64,000 nucleotides of DNA from Melioribacter roseus (GCA_020723165.1 DYJK01000001.1:30038-94037); one strand, 5' to 3'. Counted from the first letter of the stretch, positions 33,530 to 43,254 are shown. Notes: a model not told the origin generated them from the letters alone. Translations and numbers: made by a program.

Positions 33530-34615
33530 ATGGCAGAATTCGATGGACAGGAAAAGACCGAGGATCCTACTAGTAAGAAGTTAAACGATGCCCGGGAGAA
33601 AGGTCAGGTTGCCAAGAGTATGGAAATAAACTCCCTGGCAGTTTTTGGTATCGGCTTGATTTTAATTTATATCACCAAAAGTTTCATCGGCGAAAAATTA
33701 GCGGACTTCACAATAGATATTTTTAAATCTTCAATCAATCTGGAAATAACAAAAACTGTTCTACAGACTTATGCAATTAAATGGGTCCTATTCTTTTTCA
33801 CAATTATGCTGCCGGTACTATTCGGAATTACAATTGTAGCATTCATAAGCAATGTTGCACAAATAGGTTTTAGGTTTACGCCGAAAGCATTGTCGCTAAA
33901 GCTGTCACGTTTTAACCCGGTAAGCGGATTTAAGAGAATCTTTTTCTCTTCACACTCTTTTCTTGAGTTAACGAAATCTTTAGTGAAACTGTTGATAATC
34001 AGTTTGTTTACATACTTCATCATATCAAAATTAATCGAAGATACAACCAACCTGATCGATTTGAGCATTGAAGAAACAGTAACGTTCATGCTGGAATCTG
34101 CCTTCACTCTGATCTGGAAAATAGTTTTGTTCTTCACACTTATTGCAGCGGTTGATTTCATCTACCAGAAATATAAATTCAAAAAAGATATGATGATGAC
34201 AAAGGAAGAAGTAAAGGAAGAATTAAAACAAACCGATGGTGATCCGCAGATTAAATCAAGAATAAGAAAGCAGATGATGATTGCAGCCAGAAGTAGAATG
34301 ATGAAAGATATTCCTACTGCGGATGTAGTTATAACAAATCCCACCCACGTAGCTGTTGCTTTGAAGTACGATATGAATAAAGATGCCGCTCCTAAAGTTG
34401 TTGCTAAAGGTTTGGATGAACTTGCCCAAAGAATTAAAAAAATTGCTACGGATAATAATGTTTCCCTTTATGAAGATGTTGAACTTGCAAGAGCACTTTA
34501 TAAATCTTGTGAAGTCGGAGATTTTATCCCGGCTAAGTTGTTTAAAGCAGTCGCCCAAATACTTGCATATATCATTCAACTGAAAAAATTGAAAAAACAG
34601 AAAAGTATAATCTGA
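33530..34615 (+). CDS. flhB: Flagellar export switch protein FlhB
   Basis: 361 residues. Starts EKTEDPTSKKLNDAREKGQVAKS, the universal FlhB opening. Four membrane helices follow, then the cytoplasmic domain with the self-cleavage site NPTH at 270-273 (VVITNPTHVAVALKYD). Cleavage lets FliK switch export from rod/hook to filament substrates. All residues required are present. Confidence 0.97.
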   Translation: MAEFDGQEKTEDPTSKKLNDAREKGQVAKSMEINSLAVFGIGLILIYITKSFIGEKLADFTIDIFKSSINLEITKTVLQTYAIKWVLFFFTIMLPVLFGITIVAFISNVAQIGFRFTPKALSLKLSRFNPVSGFKRIFFSSHSFLELTKSLVKLLIISLFTYFIISKLIEDTTNLIDLSIEETVTFMLESAFTLIWKIVLFFTLIAAVDFIYQKYKFKKDMMMTKEEVKEELKQTDGDPQIKSRIRKQMMIAARSRMMKDIPTADVVITNPTHVAVALKYDMNKDAAPKVVAKGLDELAQRIKKIATDNNVSLYEDVELARALYKSCEVGDFIPAKLFKAVAQILAYIIQLKKLKKQKSII

Positions 34616-34616
34616 T

Positions 34617-36671
34617 ATGAAATTGTTCGGTAAAAATAGCGATATCCTTCTAGCATTTGGTTTGATACTAATGCTGGGCCTGATGCTTATTCCATTACCG
34701 GCCGGTCTGCTCGATTTCTTATTGTCATTAAATATCACACTTGCTGTGTTAGTTTTGATCGTTTCATTATATATACAATCTCCGCTTGATATCTCGGTGT
34801 TTCCAGGTTTATTGCTTGTAACTACTTTGTATAGATTAGGACTTAATATCAGTTCGACGAGATTGATTTTAATAGATGGTTATGCCGGGCAAGTGATTGA
34901 ATCATTCGGTTCGTTTGTTGTAGGTGGAAATTATGTAGTTGGATTTATAATCTTCATCATACTGGTAGTAATACAATTCATAGTAATTATAAAGGGTTCG
35001 AGCAGAATTTCGGAAGTTGCAGCCCGATTTACACTCGATGCAATGCCGGGTAAACAGATGGCAATCGATGCCGATCTTAACACCGGGTTAATATCAGAAA
35101 GTGATGCACGTAAAAGACGCGATACAATTGCACGCGAAGCGGAATTTTACGGTGCTATGGATGGCGCAAGTAAATTTGTTAAAGGTGATGCAATCGCCGG
35201 TTTGATTATTAATACGATTAATATTATTGGTGGTTTTATTATTGGCGTTGCACAAAGAGGATTAAGTTTTACTGATGCTCTGCAGACTTATACAATACTT
35301 ACTATAGGTGATGGTCTTGTATCGCAGATTCCGGCATTGATAATTGCAACTGCAGCCGGTTTAGTCGTAACAAGAAGTGCGTCTGGTACCGCACTCGATT
35401 ACCAGATGAAAACGCAGTTGTTTTCTAATCCGCGTGTTCTTGGTACAGTATCGGCGGCAATTTTTATGTTTGCATTAATTCCAGGCATGCCCACAATTCC
35501 ATTTATAATTTTATCAAGTGTTCTTGGTGTTTCTTCATATGCTTCCAATAAAAGTAAAGTAAAAGATGCTGTACCAACCCAGGGCGAAAGTGAAGCCGCT
35601 ACCGCTGCGCCGGTAGAAGAAAAAGTTGAACAATATTTACAAGTTGATCCGATTGAAATAGAAATTGGCTACGGCTTGATTAGTCTGGTAGATGAAAAAC
35701 AAGGAGGAAATTTATTTCAGAAAATTTCTTCTACGCGAAAAATGATTGCATTAGAATACGGTGTTTTAATTCCCCCGGTTAGAGTACGTGATAATTTGCA
35801 GTTAGCACCAAACGAATATATAATCAAAATTAAGGGAAATATTACAAGCAGCTACGAAATTTATCCAGACCGATATCTAGCAATGAATCCCGGTTCTGTT
35901 GAAGACCAGGTAACCGGGATACCAACAACCGATCCGGCATTTGGAATGCAAAGTTTCTGGGTCATCTCCGAGGAAAAAGAAAAAGCTGAAATGCTTGGTT
36001 ATACTGTTGTTGATTCTATCTCTGTACTTGCAACACATTTGCAAGAATCACTAAAGAAAAATTTTGATAAAATTTTATCCCGTCAAGAAGTAAAACAACT
36101 ATTGGAAAATCTTAAAAAAGAATACCCGGCTGTTGTTGAAGATGTTAACCCGGATGTTCTGAACCTTGGAATTATTCAAAAAGTTCTACAGAATCTTTTA
36201 AGAGAAAATATTCCAATCAAAGATTTTGTGCGGATACTTGAAGCATTGATAGACTATTCGAAAACGACAAAGAATGTTGATGTTCTTACGGAATATGTAA
36301 GACACGGCATTGGTGATACTATTGCGCACATATACAAGGATTCAAATGGTATAATTCATGCAGTTTCATTAAGTGAAAATTTGGAAACAATAATTACCAA
36401 ATCCTTGCAATCTCAAAAAGATAGTGTTGTAACACTTGGTTTAAGTCCGCGTGTATTAAGAGAACTCAACGGAAGCATGCAAGGTGCTCTGGAAAAGTTC
36501 GGAAAGCTTGGCTATCCACCAATATTAATTACTTCGGCTGCAATCCGCCCTTATTTCTATCGATTGGTAAATTCCAGCTTCCCTGATTTAGCACTCTTAT
36601 CTTTCAGCGAGCTGCCGGCAAATGTTGAAATTGAATTTTTAGGCAAGTTAGAGGTTGATCATGCAGATTAA
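34617..36671 (+). CDS. flhA: Flagellar export protein FlhA
   Basis: 684 residues, full length. About eight N-terminal membrane helices, the FHIPEP-family signature in the loop near 130-165 (AARFTLDAMPGKQMAIDADL), and a large cytoplasmic domain that docks chaperone-substrate complexes. It forms the nonameric ring of the export gate. Followed by flhF with an 11-base overlap. Confidence 0.97.
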   Translation: MKLFGKNSDILLAFGLILMLGLMLIPLPAGLLDFLLSLNITLAVLVLIVSLYIQSPLDISVFPGLLLVTTLYRLGLNISSTRLILIDGYAGQVIESFGSFVVGGNYVVGFIIFIILVVIQFIVIIKGSSRISEVAARFTLDAMPGKQMAIDADLNTGLISESDARKRRDTIAREAEFYGAMDGASKFVKGDAIAGLIINTINIIGGFIIGVAQRGLSFTDALQTYTILTIGDGLVSQIPALIIATAAGLVVTRSASGTALDYQMKTQLFSNPRVLGTVSAAIFMFALIPGMPTIPFIILSSVLGVSSYASNKSKVKDAVPTQGESEAATAAPVEEKVEQYLQVDPIEIEIGYGLISLVDEKQGGNLFQKISSTRKMIALEYGVLIPPVRVRDNLQLAPNEYIIKIKGNITSSYEIYPDRYLAMNPGSVEDQVTGIPTTDPAFGMQSFWVISEEKEKAEMLGYTVVDSISVLATHLQESLKKNFDKILSRQEVKQLLENLKKEYPAVVEDVNPDVLNLGIIQKVLQNLLRENIPIKDFVRILEALIDYSKTTKNVDVLTEYVRHGIGDTIAHIYKDSNGIIHAVSLSENLETIITKSLQSQKDSVVTLGLSPRVLRELNGSMQGALEKFGKLGYPPILITSAAIRPYFYRLVNSSFPDLALLSFSELPANVEIEFLGKLEVDHAD

Positions 36672-37779
36672 AAAGTTTTTAGCACCTACACTAAAAGAAG
36701 CAACCGAGCAAATGAAATTAGAACTTGGCGGCGAAGCAATCATACTGGGCACAAGGGTAATCGAGGGTGACAGAAGATTCAACACAAAAAAAATGTTTGA
36801 GATAACTGCCGGTATAGACAAGAACACCGGCAAAAAATCCGGCTTATCAGATCAAGTAAATAAATTACAAACAAAAACAAGTTTGGAAATCGAATTAGAG
36901 AAACTTCATAAAAAAGTTTATTCGGAAAAGGAAGCAGCCAAAAAAGAAAATGCCCAAAAATTTGTTTTAGAAAAATCATCGGAGCCGGTTAAACTTTTAA
37001 GTACCGAGATAAAAGAATTATCCGATCTATTGATACAGCACGAAGTACAGAAGAATATTGTAAGTGAATTGATTTCCCAGCTTCAGAATTACGATGGGAT
37101 GATTGACGATTCGAAAATAGAAAGTTATTTATTATCCGGGATTGCATCGTTGATCCCAACAAAAGAATTTAATGTTAAGAAAAATAAAACCACAAAGGTT
37201 GCGCTAATTGGACCAACGGGGGTAGGTAAAACAACTTGTATTGCCAAACTTGCCATTATTTCAAAGATAATTCACAAACTGAAGGTAGGATTAATTTCGA
37301 TAGATACTTACCGGCTCGGTGCTATCGATCAGTTAAGAATTTTTTCCGAGATCAGTGATATTGAAATGGCTGTGGCATACGAACCTGACGATATGCCGAA
37401 GCTTATTAAAAAGTTTAAGGATAAAGATCTTGTTTTTATTGATACAATCGGACGGAGCCAGCGCAATCTTGATAATCTTTCGAACATTAAAGCATATCTT
37501 GATCAAGCAGAAATTGACGACACTGTTTTGGTTTTAAGTGCTACAACTTCAACAAAGACGCTTTTTGATGTAGCTCAAAAATTCAAAGTTATAGATTATA
37601 GTTCTGTAATATTTACAAAGACAGATGAAGCTGTTTCGTATGGTAACATTTTAAATCTTGTTTATAATAACAATGTACCGGTAATGTTTTTAACCAACGG
37701 ACAAGTAATACCTGACGATATAATCTCAGTGAATTCCGAACTGATAGCAAACCTGATATTAACCGGGAAGTTATACTAA
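36661..37779 (+). CDS. flhF: Flagellar SRP-type GTPase FlhF
   Basis: 372 residues from ATG 36661 (AGAGG upstream). The N-terminal MQIKKFLAPTLKEATEQMK is typical, followed by a variable B region and an SRP-like NG domain: G1 GPTGVGKTTCIAKLA near 183-197, DTYRLGAIDQLR, DTIGRSQ and TKTDEA. FlhF sets the site of flagellar assembly with FlhG, which is the next gene. Confidence 0.95.
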   Translation: MQIKKFLAPTLKEATEQMKLELGGEAIILGTRVIEGDRRFNTKKMFEITAGIDKNTGKKSGLSDQVNKLQTKTSLEIELEKLHKKVYSEKEAAKKENAQKFVLEKSSEPVKLLSTEIKELSDLLIQHEVQKNIVSELISQLQNYDGMIDDSKIESYLLSGIASLIPTKEFNVKKNKTTKVALIGPTGVGKTTCIAKLAIISKIIHKLKVGLISIDTYRLGAIDQLRIFSEISDIEMAVAYEPDDMPKLIKKFKDKDLVFIDTIGRSQRNLDNLSNIKAYLDQAEIDDTVLVLSATTSTKTLFDVAQKFKVIDYSSVIFTKTDEAVSYGNILNLVYNNNVPVMFLTNGQVIPDDIISVNSELIANLILTGKLY

Positions 37780-38627
37780 TGAATGAACAAGTATCGAGAT
37801 TGATTGAGTTAAGGCGGCTTGAGGATAGAACGAGGGTGATTCCGAATACTAAAACAATTTCTGTTGTTTCAGGCAAAGGAGGTACGGGGAAAAGTTTTTT
37901 CTCCCTTAACTTTGCTTACCAGCTTTCTCGCCTCAACAAAAAAGTTTTGCTGGTTGATCTGGACTTCAATTTCTCAAATCTGCATCTTCTTATAAATCAT
38001 GCATCCCAGTTCACATTATCTGATTTCTTTTTGCAGAAAAAAATTTTACGGGAATTGATTTACAGATATGCTGATAACCTACACATAATATTTGGCGATT
38101 CGGGTGCGGCAGATTATCCTAAAATTAGCCGTGATATTTTAGAATACTTTTTTATACAGCTAAACAAAATTACTCCGCAATACGATTATGTTATATTTGA
38201 TAGTGCAGCCGGCGGTGATGATATCACACTTTATCAAGTAAACAAAACCGATTACAATATAATTGTTGCATCACCGGAACCAACAGCGGTTATGGATGCT
38301 TATGTTATGTTCAAGTTGATTGTAGAAGCAACAGATAATTCGAAAAACTTCATTGTAATAAATAAATCCGACAATAAAGAAGAAAGCGATCTTGCATACC
38401 AGAACTTAAGTACTGCTGTGCGTCATTTTCTAAGATCCGATTTAACATTGCTGGGTGTAATAGGATTTGACCGCTCGGTTTACAGATCAATTGTTGAGCA
38501 AGAATTATTAATGAAAGCATACCCAAACTCGATGGCAGCACTTGAGATTAGCGAGCTTGCACGCCGGTTTTTGAAAATCACTCAGGTGGCTAATAATAAC
38601 CAATCATTAAGAACAACCTACTTTTAA
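37779..38627 (+). CDS. flhG: Flagellar number regulator FlhG (FleN, MinD-like ATPase)
   Basis: 282 residues. A deviant Walker A (VSGKGGTGKSFFSLNFA) lies near residues 29-40, switch I/II are in LLVDLDFNFSNLHLL and FDSAAGGDD, and the C-terminal amphipathic helix is expected for membrane binding. The N-terminal helix VSRLIELRRLEDR resembles the FlhF-activating peptide. It limits flagellar number. A role on FlrC, as reported for FleN on FleQ, is possible here but unproven. Confidence 0.93.
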   Translation: MNEQVSRLIELRRLEDRTRVIPNTKTISVVSGKGGTGKSFFSLNFAYQLSRLNKKVLLVDLDFNFSNLHLLINHASQFTLSDFFLQKKILRELIYRYADNLHIIFGDSGAADYPKISRDILEYFFIQLNKITPQYDYVIFDSAAGGDDITLYQVNKTDYNIIVASPEPTAVMDAYVMFKLIVEATDNSKNFIVINKSDNKEESDLAYQNLSTAVRHFLRSDLTLLGVIGFDRSVYRSIVEQELLMKAYPNSMAALEISELARRFLKITQVANNNQSLRTTYF

Positions 38628-38666
38628 TTCATCGAAAATTAATCTAAATCAAAACTTTTTTTTGGG

Positions 38667-38683
38667 TTGGCAATTTTATTGTG
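38667..38683 (+). promoter_or_regulatory. Weaker sigma54-like promoter of the fliA operon
   Basis: TGGCAA-N5-TTGTG with TGG at 38668-38670 and TTG at 38679-38681. GG-to-G spacing is exact; two positions differ from consensus. The predicted start is near 38694, upstream of the AAGGAG ribosome site at 38716-38721. Confidence 0.4.
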
Positions 38684-38726
38684 TGGTACAGCGTTTGCAA
38701 ATATATACTCAAAAAAAGGAGATATG

Positions 38727-38963
38727 ATGAATAAAATAATTCTTCAATTTGGTCTTCTCGTATTCTTCTTCTCGGTAATTTACTTTACTCAAAGAAACAT
38801 CGGCTTCGAAAAAATTTTACTTAACTCTTTTGTGATATTCATAATTCTTACTGTTCTTCTTAGTCTTATCGCAATTGGATTAATCAAGTCAATTAATAAA
38901 AATTCATTTGAAAAATTAAACAGCTATTCAAACGACTTAGCGGGAAATAATAAGAATGAATAA
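38727..38963 (+). CDS. Small two-span membrane protein upstream of fliA
   Basis: 78 residues from ATG 38727, which has AAGGAG five bases upstream; upstream in-frame starts overlap the promoter element. Two hydrophobic helices (about 4-19 and 27-48) and a short polar tail. No family recognised. It overlaps fliA by eight bases, so its translation probably influences fliA. It might be a membrane partner or merely a coupling cistron. Confidence 0.65.
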   Translation: MNKIILQFGLLVFFFSVIYFTQRNIGFEKILLNSFVIFIILTVLLSLIAIGLIKSINKNSFEKLNSYSNDLAGNNKNE

Positions 38964-39588
38964 CGAAAATCTTTGGGCTTCATTTAAAACGCATCCTACA
39001 GCAGAACTAAAAAAACAGATTATACTTAATTATGTTAATCTTGTTCATTACGTAATACACAAAACAAATTTTAATCAAAATGATCTTTTTGACCGACGGG
39101 ATTTCTTTCAATTCGGAATTGAAGGACTAAGCGAAGCGATTGACAGGTTCGACCCGGATTACGGAACAAAATTTGAAACTTATGCTATTCAGCGTATCCG
39201 CGGTAAAATCTATGACGAGCTCCGTAAATACAGCCCGAAGTATGAAACGGTTTGCGAAGTTGAAGGAACAACTGTTTCGGTTGGATCAAGTGTATCGTTG
39301 AACAGCACTGTTATAGAAGATGATGGTATGCAGTTTTATGAAATTGTTTCAGGCGATTATGATGAACCGGATGAAATTTTGGAAAAAGGTGAACTCAAAG
39401 AAAAACTTGTCGGGCTTATTAAAATTTTGAATGAGCGCGATCGTACAATTCTAAGTTTATATTATTACGAAGAGCTTAACTACCAGGAAATTGCAAAACT
39501 TCTAAACATCACTGTATCAAGAGTATCCCAGCTTCATTCAAAAATAATTAAATCACTAAAGCAGAAATTGGCTCTTTACAATGTTTGA
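38956..39588 (+). CDS. fliA: Flagellar sigma factor FliA (sigma28)
   Basis: 210 residues. Region 2 (FFQFGIEGLSEAIDRFDPDY, TKFETYAIQRIRGKIYDELR), a short region 3 and region 4 (LNERDRTILSLYYYEELNYQEIAKLLNITVSRVSQLHSKI) match the FliA/WhiG group, without region 1. It directs late flagellar and chemotaxis promoters of the TAAA-N15-GCCGATAA type; four such sites were found in this window. No flgM anti-sigma gene was recognised nearby. Confidence 0.94.
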   Translation: MNNENLWASFKTHPTAELKKQIILNYVNLVHYVIHKTNFNQNDLFDRRDFFQFGIEGLSEAIDRFDPDYGTKFETYAIQRIRGKIYDELRKYSPKYETVCEVEGTTVSVGSSVSLNSTVIEDDGMQFYEIVSGDYDEPDEILEKGELKEKLVGLIKILNERDRTILSLYYYEELNYQEIAKLLNITVSRVSQLHSKIIKSLKQKLALYNV

Positions 39589-40450
39589 TAATACTGCTAT
39601 CGAAGTTAAAAATAAGATACGCAAACAGCTTTCCGGAATTGGAAACTTACCTGTCATTCCGCATATAGTAACGGAAGTTTCTGCTATGCTTGATGACGAT
39701 AGAACCAGTGCATCGGATTTATGCAGAGTTATTTCCAAAGACCAGGCGATGGCAACAAAAATTTTAGCAGTTGCCAATTCACCTATGTACGGCTTACCCC
39801 GTAGGGTTGCAACCATTGAATTTGCGATTGTTATAATCGGGCTTGACCATATTAAAAGCTTGCTGCTTGCACTCTCGATGATAGAAGCATTCAAAGTAAG
39901 AAATACTACCGATTGGAATCATAACAATTACTGGAAGCATTCCTTAATGGTAGGAGCAGCAGCAAAAAAAATAGCAGATGATCTTCACTATCCTAAATCG
40001 GGCGAGGTATTTACTGTTGGTTTATTGCACGACCTCGGTTTGGTAGTGATGCAGAAATATTTGAACTATGATTATAAACAGATAGTAGACCTTGTAAAGA
40101 AAGACGGTATATCATACCTGAATGCAGAAAAAATTGTGCTGGGATATACTCATTCCGAAATTGCAGAATTGCTTTTAGAACGATGGAATTTTCCGTCTTT
40201 TATTAATGAAGCTGTTCTTTATCATCATCGTCCATCCCTTGCAGAAAAAAATCCGGTACTGGCTTCATTAATTCATCTTGTTGATTATATGACTCAAAAA
40301 TTGGAAGTCGGTTCTTTTACGTGGGATGATAATTATGAGTTTGACGAAAACGTAGTTGATATTCTTGGTTTCGGCAACTATGAATATTTAGAACAATTTA
40401 TGGAAAGCTACAAACAATTATTTAATTCGCATTTTGAATCACTAAACTAA
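39581..40450 (+). CDS. HDOD-domain signalling protein
   Basis: 289 residues, one HDOD domain: GNLPVIPHIVTEVSAMLDDD, ILAVANSPMYGLPRRVATIEFAIVIIGLDHIKSL, and VGLLHDLGLVVMQKY with a retained His-Asp pair. HDOD proteins are related to HD phosphohydrolases and are usually regulatory rather than catalytic. Gene overlaps fliA by eight bases and is followed by a paralogue. A role in setting motility is inferred from this position. Confidence 0.88.
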   Translation: MFDNTAIEVKNKIRKQLSGIGNLPVIPHIVTEVSAMLDDDRTSASDLCRVISKDQAMATKILAVANSPMYGLPRRVATIEFAIVIIGLDHIKSLLLALSMIEAFKVRNTTDWNHNNYWKHSLMVGAAAKKIADDLHYPKSGEVFTVGLLHDLGLVVMQKYLNYDYKQIVDLVKKDGISYLNAEKIVLGYTHSEIAELLLERWNFPSFINEAVLYHHRPSLAEKNPVLASLIHLVDYMTQKLEVGSFTWDDNYEFDENVVDILGFGNYEYLEQFMESYKQLFNSHFESLN

Positions 40451-40458
40451 ATATAAAC

Positions 40459-41340
40459 ATGTATATAATGTCATTCGACCAGGCACAAAAAAAAGAAAGA
40501 ACAGAACTGATCTTAAAGAGAGTTACAAATCTTTCCCCGGTTCCCAAAATTCTTTCCGAAGTTCTTGAACTGCTCAAGGATATCAATACTAGTCCGCAAT
40601 TACTTGCAAAAGCGATTGCTAAGGACCAAAGTATTGTTGTAAAGATTTTAACAATTGCAAACTCTCCTTTTTATGGATTATCAAAACGCGTATCAACAAT
40701 TGAATACGCTATAATGATACTTGGTTTCAATGAAATTCGGAATATTGTAATGGCACTCTCATTGATGGAATCGCTTAAGAATAAGAGTGACCAATATATG
40801 GATCAAAAAGAATTTTGGATTCATGCATATATAACCGCAACTATCGCTAAAAAAATTACAGATGATATGGGATTACGGCTCGGCGGCGATGCTTTTATAG
40901 GCGGACTGTTGCATGATCTTGGCATCTCGGTAATTCATCGTTATCTGCATACAGATTTTGTTTCCGTTTATGAAGCTGTGAACAATGGTATGAAATACAG
41001 CGAAGCTGAAACATTAACACTTGGTATGGATCATCAAAGCATCGGTTCTGTATTATTGAAAAATTGGAATTTGCCTGAACAGTTTTATGAAATTGTTAAA
41101 TGTCATCATACGCCAAATTTAGCTTACAATACAAAAGTTATTAGTTCGATTGTTCATTTTGCTGATTATATGACTCAAAGATTAAAGCTCGGAACATTTA
41201 GCTGGGATAATGATATGGAATTGAATTATGAAGCTGCCGTTACGCTTCAATTTAAAGATCAGGATGAAATAGATAAGTTTATTGAACTTTACCGGAACCC
41301 GGTACAACACCAATTAGAATCATTGAGGTTAATGTTTTGA
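40459..41340 (+). CDS. Second HDOD-domain signalling protein (tandem paralogue)
   Basis: 293 residues with the same plan as the preceding gene: LSPVPKILSEVLELLKDI, ILTIANSPFYGLSKRVSTIEYAIMILGFNEIRNI, GGLLHDLGISVIHRY and CHHTPNLA. The two clearly arose by duplication. The start may be ATG 40459 or 40468; neither has a clear ribosome site. It is followed by a degenerate kinase with a four-base overlap, so the three are likely one functional unit. Confidence 0.87.
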   Translation: MYIMSFDQAQKKERTELILKRVTNLSPVPKILSEVLELLKDINTSPQLLAKAIAKDQSIVVKILTIANSPFYGLSKRVSTIEYAIMILGFNEIRNIVMALSLMESLKNKSDQYMDQKEFWIHAYITATIAKKITDDMGLRLGGDAFIGGLLHDLGISVIHRYLHTDFVSVYEAVNNGMKYSEAETLTLGMDHQSIGSVLLKNWNLPEQFYEIVKCHHTPNLAYNTKVISSIVHFADYMTQRLKLGTFSWDNDMELNYEAAVTLQFKDQDEIDKFIELYRNPVQHQLESLRLMF

Positions 41341-42644
41341 GGTTAATAAAAGAAAATACGGTTAGATATGAATCGTTTGCAAAGTCTCTTCAATATTTTA
41401 CTAAAACTCCCGGAGCCGGCGACTTACGTTTAATAAATTTTGAATTTCAACAAAAGAGAAGCGACCAGCTTGAGAAGTTTAATTATTTTACACAAAATCT
41501 CTTCAGCTTTCAGAAAAAAGTTACTGAATTACAAACCGCTCTTGATATTCACAACCTTTTCATTCAGTTTGTTAAAAAAATTATAAGTGCTAAGGAAGTA
41601 GATCTTTTTTTGTACGATGAATCAAAAACAAATCTTATTGCTGTCAATGGTAATGTATCTGCTTCTCAAAATAACCTTGTTACCAAAGCACACAAAAACG
41701 GCATTCTTGATTGGATATTCGAAACCGGCAAACCAACACTCATACCGGAACTGAGCACCTACACAATGAATGGTGCGATGATAAGTCAAACGATTTTCCC
41801 GATAGTCTATAACAATAATAAATTAGGACTTCTATCGCTTTTAGGTCCTTCAAATAAAATTTCCGAAGATTCACTTGAAAATCAATCAATACAAATTCTT
41901 CTTGGTATCGTAATACCAAAACTAATAACGCTAAAACAAAGAGAGGAGATAAATAAACTTTATGGTGAGGTGCAGTTATATCAATCCAAATTGAATAATG
42001 AATCCCGTCTTTATGCTGTCGGTGAATTTGCCGAAGGAATTATTCAGGATATACTTAATTCGCTTCAGGCGATTTTGAGCAGCGTAGATTTTATTGAAAA
42101 TGAATACAATGTTGATTTCGATATTATTGATCGTATAAAGAACCGCATAGCAAGTATCCGTGAAATGTCTCAAAGACTTGCTAAGTTCAATGAAATAAAA
42201 TCGCAGCCGGTCAGCTACAACGTACCATGTAATTTGAATTCAACTATAAAAGAAATGATTGGAATTGTTCAATCGACACTCAAAAGTTTGGAATTAGAAT
42301 GTGAAAACGAACTGGAAGAAGATTTACCGCTCGTACTAAGCAATCCAAAACAGCTAAAACAGATAGTAACAAATATTTTTTCCTTGATTAAAAAGAAAAC
42401 CAAAAGAGGAAGCGGCTTATTTATTCAAACAAGATCGGTTAATGAAATTATAATTCTATCTTTTTTCATAACTGATTATTGGAAAGACTTAAATTCTCAA
42501 TCGGACCCGATTGCTAACCTGACTGTAAGAATTATAAAGGAATTGATGAAGAAGAACGAAGGCACTGCCGAGTTCGATTCCTTACCGATGAAAGGAACAA
42601 CAATTCATTTATTATTTCCACTGAAAAGGAAACTTAACGGATGA
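41337..42644 (+). CDS. GAF-domain protein with degenerate histidine-kinase core
   Basis: 435 residues from TTG 41337. A coiled N-terminal region leads to a GAF domain (about 60-195). Next is a DHp-like helix pair in which GIAHEI is replaced by GIIQDI, so the phospho-accepting His is Gln (Q237). The ATPase-like domain lacks the N-box Asn cluster (VTNIFSLIKKK) and the DxGxG motif (FITDYWKDLN), though the final FDSLPMKGTTIHLLFPL strand is kept. It is therefore probably a non-catalytic scaffold or sensor. Its partner is likely the HDOD pair upstream. Confidence 0.78.
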   Translation: MRLIKENTVRYESFAKSLQYFTKTPGAGDLRLINFEFQQKRSDQLEKFNYFTQNLFSFQKKVTELQTALDIHNLFIQFVKKIISAKEVDLFLYDESKTNLIAVNGNVSASQNNLVTKAHKNGILDWIFETGKPTLIPELSTYTMNGAMISQTIFPIVYNNNKLGLLSLLGPSNKISEDSLENQSIQILLGIVIPKLITLKQREEINKLYGEVQLYQSKLNNESRLYAVGEFAEGIIQDILNSLQAILSSVDFIENEYNVDFDIIDRIKNRIASIREMSQRLAKFNEIKSQPVSYNVPCNLNSTIKEMIGIVQSTLKSLELECENELEEDLPLVLSNPKQLKQIVTNIFSLIKKKTKRGSGLFIQTRSVNEIIILSFFITDYWKDLNSQSDPIANLTVRIIKELMKKNEGTAEFDSLPMKGTTIHLLFPLKRKLNG

Positions 42645-43240
42645 AAAAAATTCTTATAAATATTTTGTTGATTACATTTTATATCTCAGGGTATGCACAA
42701 GTAAATGTAGATAGTGCTCTGAGCGAAGGCAGATATATTCACCCGGATTCAATAAAAATTAGCGATATAGTTAAGCAGCAAGTAGAAGAAGCTAAACTTA
42801 AAGCACAGCAAAAGGAAGAAGGTTATCAAAAATCTGAACAGTACCAAGCCCGTATTATCCCCGTTAATATTACTGTTCCTAAAAAAATCCTAAGAAAAAA
42901 TTCATTCGATTTTCTCGGTTCTATTTCAATAGAAGTTAAAATATTTATTCTAATTTCGTTTTTATTGATACTATTGGTTTTAACGCGAAGATTTTTTATC
43001 AATTTAAAAAAGAAAGTAAAGAATGAGCTTAAGAAAAAAATTGCGTTTATAAGGGAAGAGAATGTAGTTGTTAAAAAGGATAGGAAAAAAATCAGGATCC
43101 GGAAATTGATAGCAAGAGATAAAAAGTTAGTTCATATGACAGAAAAGAATATGACCCGCAAAGCGAAAGAACTTGAAATTTCAAAAGGTGAGTTAATGCT
43201 TGCTGCGCGGTTAAAATTTCTTGAATATGGAAAAATGTAA
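42641..43240 (+). CDS. Secretory/membrane protein of unknown function, SwrB-like architecture
   Basis: 199 residues: signal peptide (to about 19, SGYAQ), short periplasmic region with a coiled-coil stretch (about 45-65), one membrane span (about 97-116), and a very basic cytoplasmic tail. The tail ends TRKAKELEISKGELMLAARLKFL, which resembles the short C-terminal helix-turn motif of SwrB/DUF6115 proteins found in fla/che operons. SwrB activates assembly of the export gate in Bacillus. Homology is suggested only by motif, topology and location. Confidence 0.5.
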   Translation: MKKILINILLITFYISGYAQVNVDSALSEGRYIHPDSIKISDIVKQQVEEAKLKAQQKEEGYQKSEQYQARIIPVNITVPKKILRKNSFDFLGSISIEVKIFILISFLLILLVLTRRFFINLKKKVKNELKKKIAFIREENVVVKKDRKKIRIRKLIARDKKLVHMTEKNMTRKAKELEISKGELMLAARLKFLEYGKM

Positions 43241-43254
43241 AGGCGGAGGACCAG

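Noticed and set aside
38628-38660. AT-rich inverted repeat after flhG as a terminator
   Set aside because: The stem is only A/T pairs and unlikely to stop transcription.
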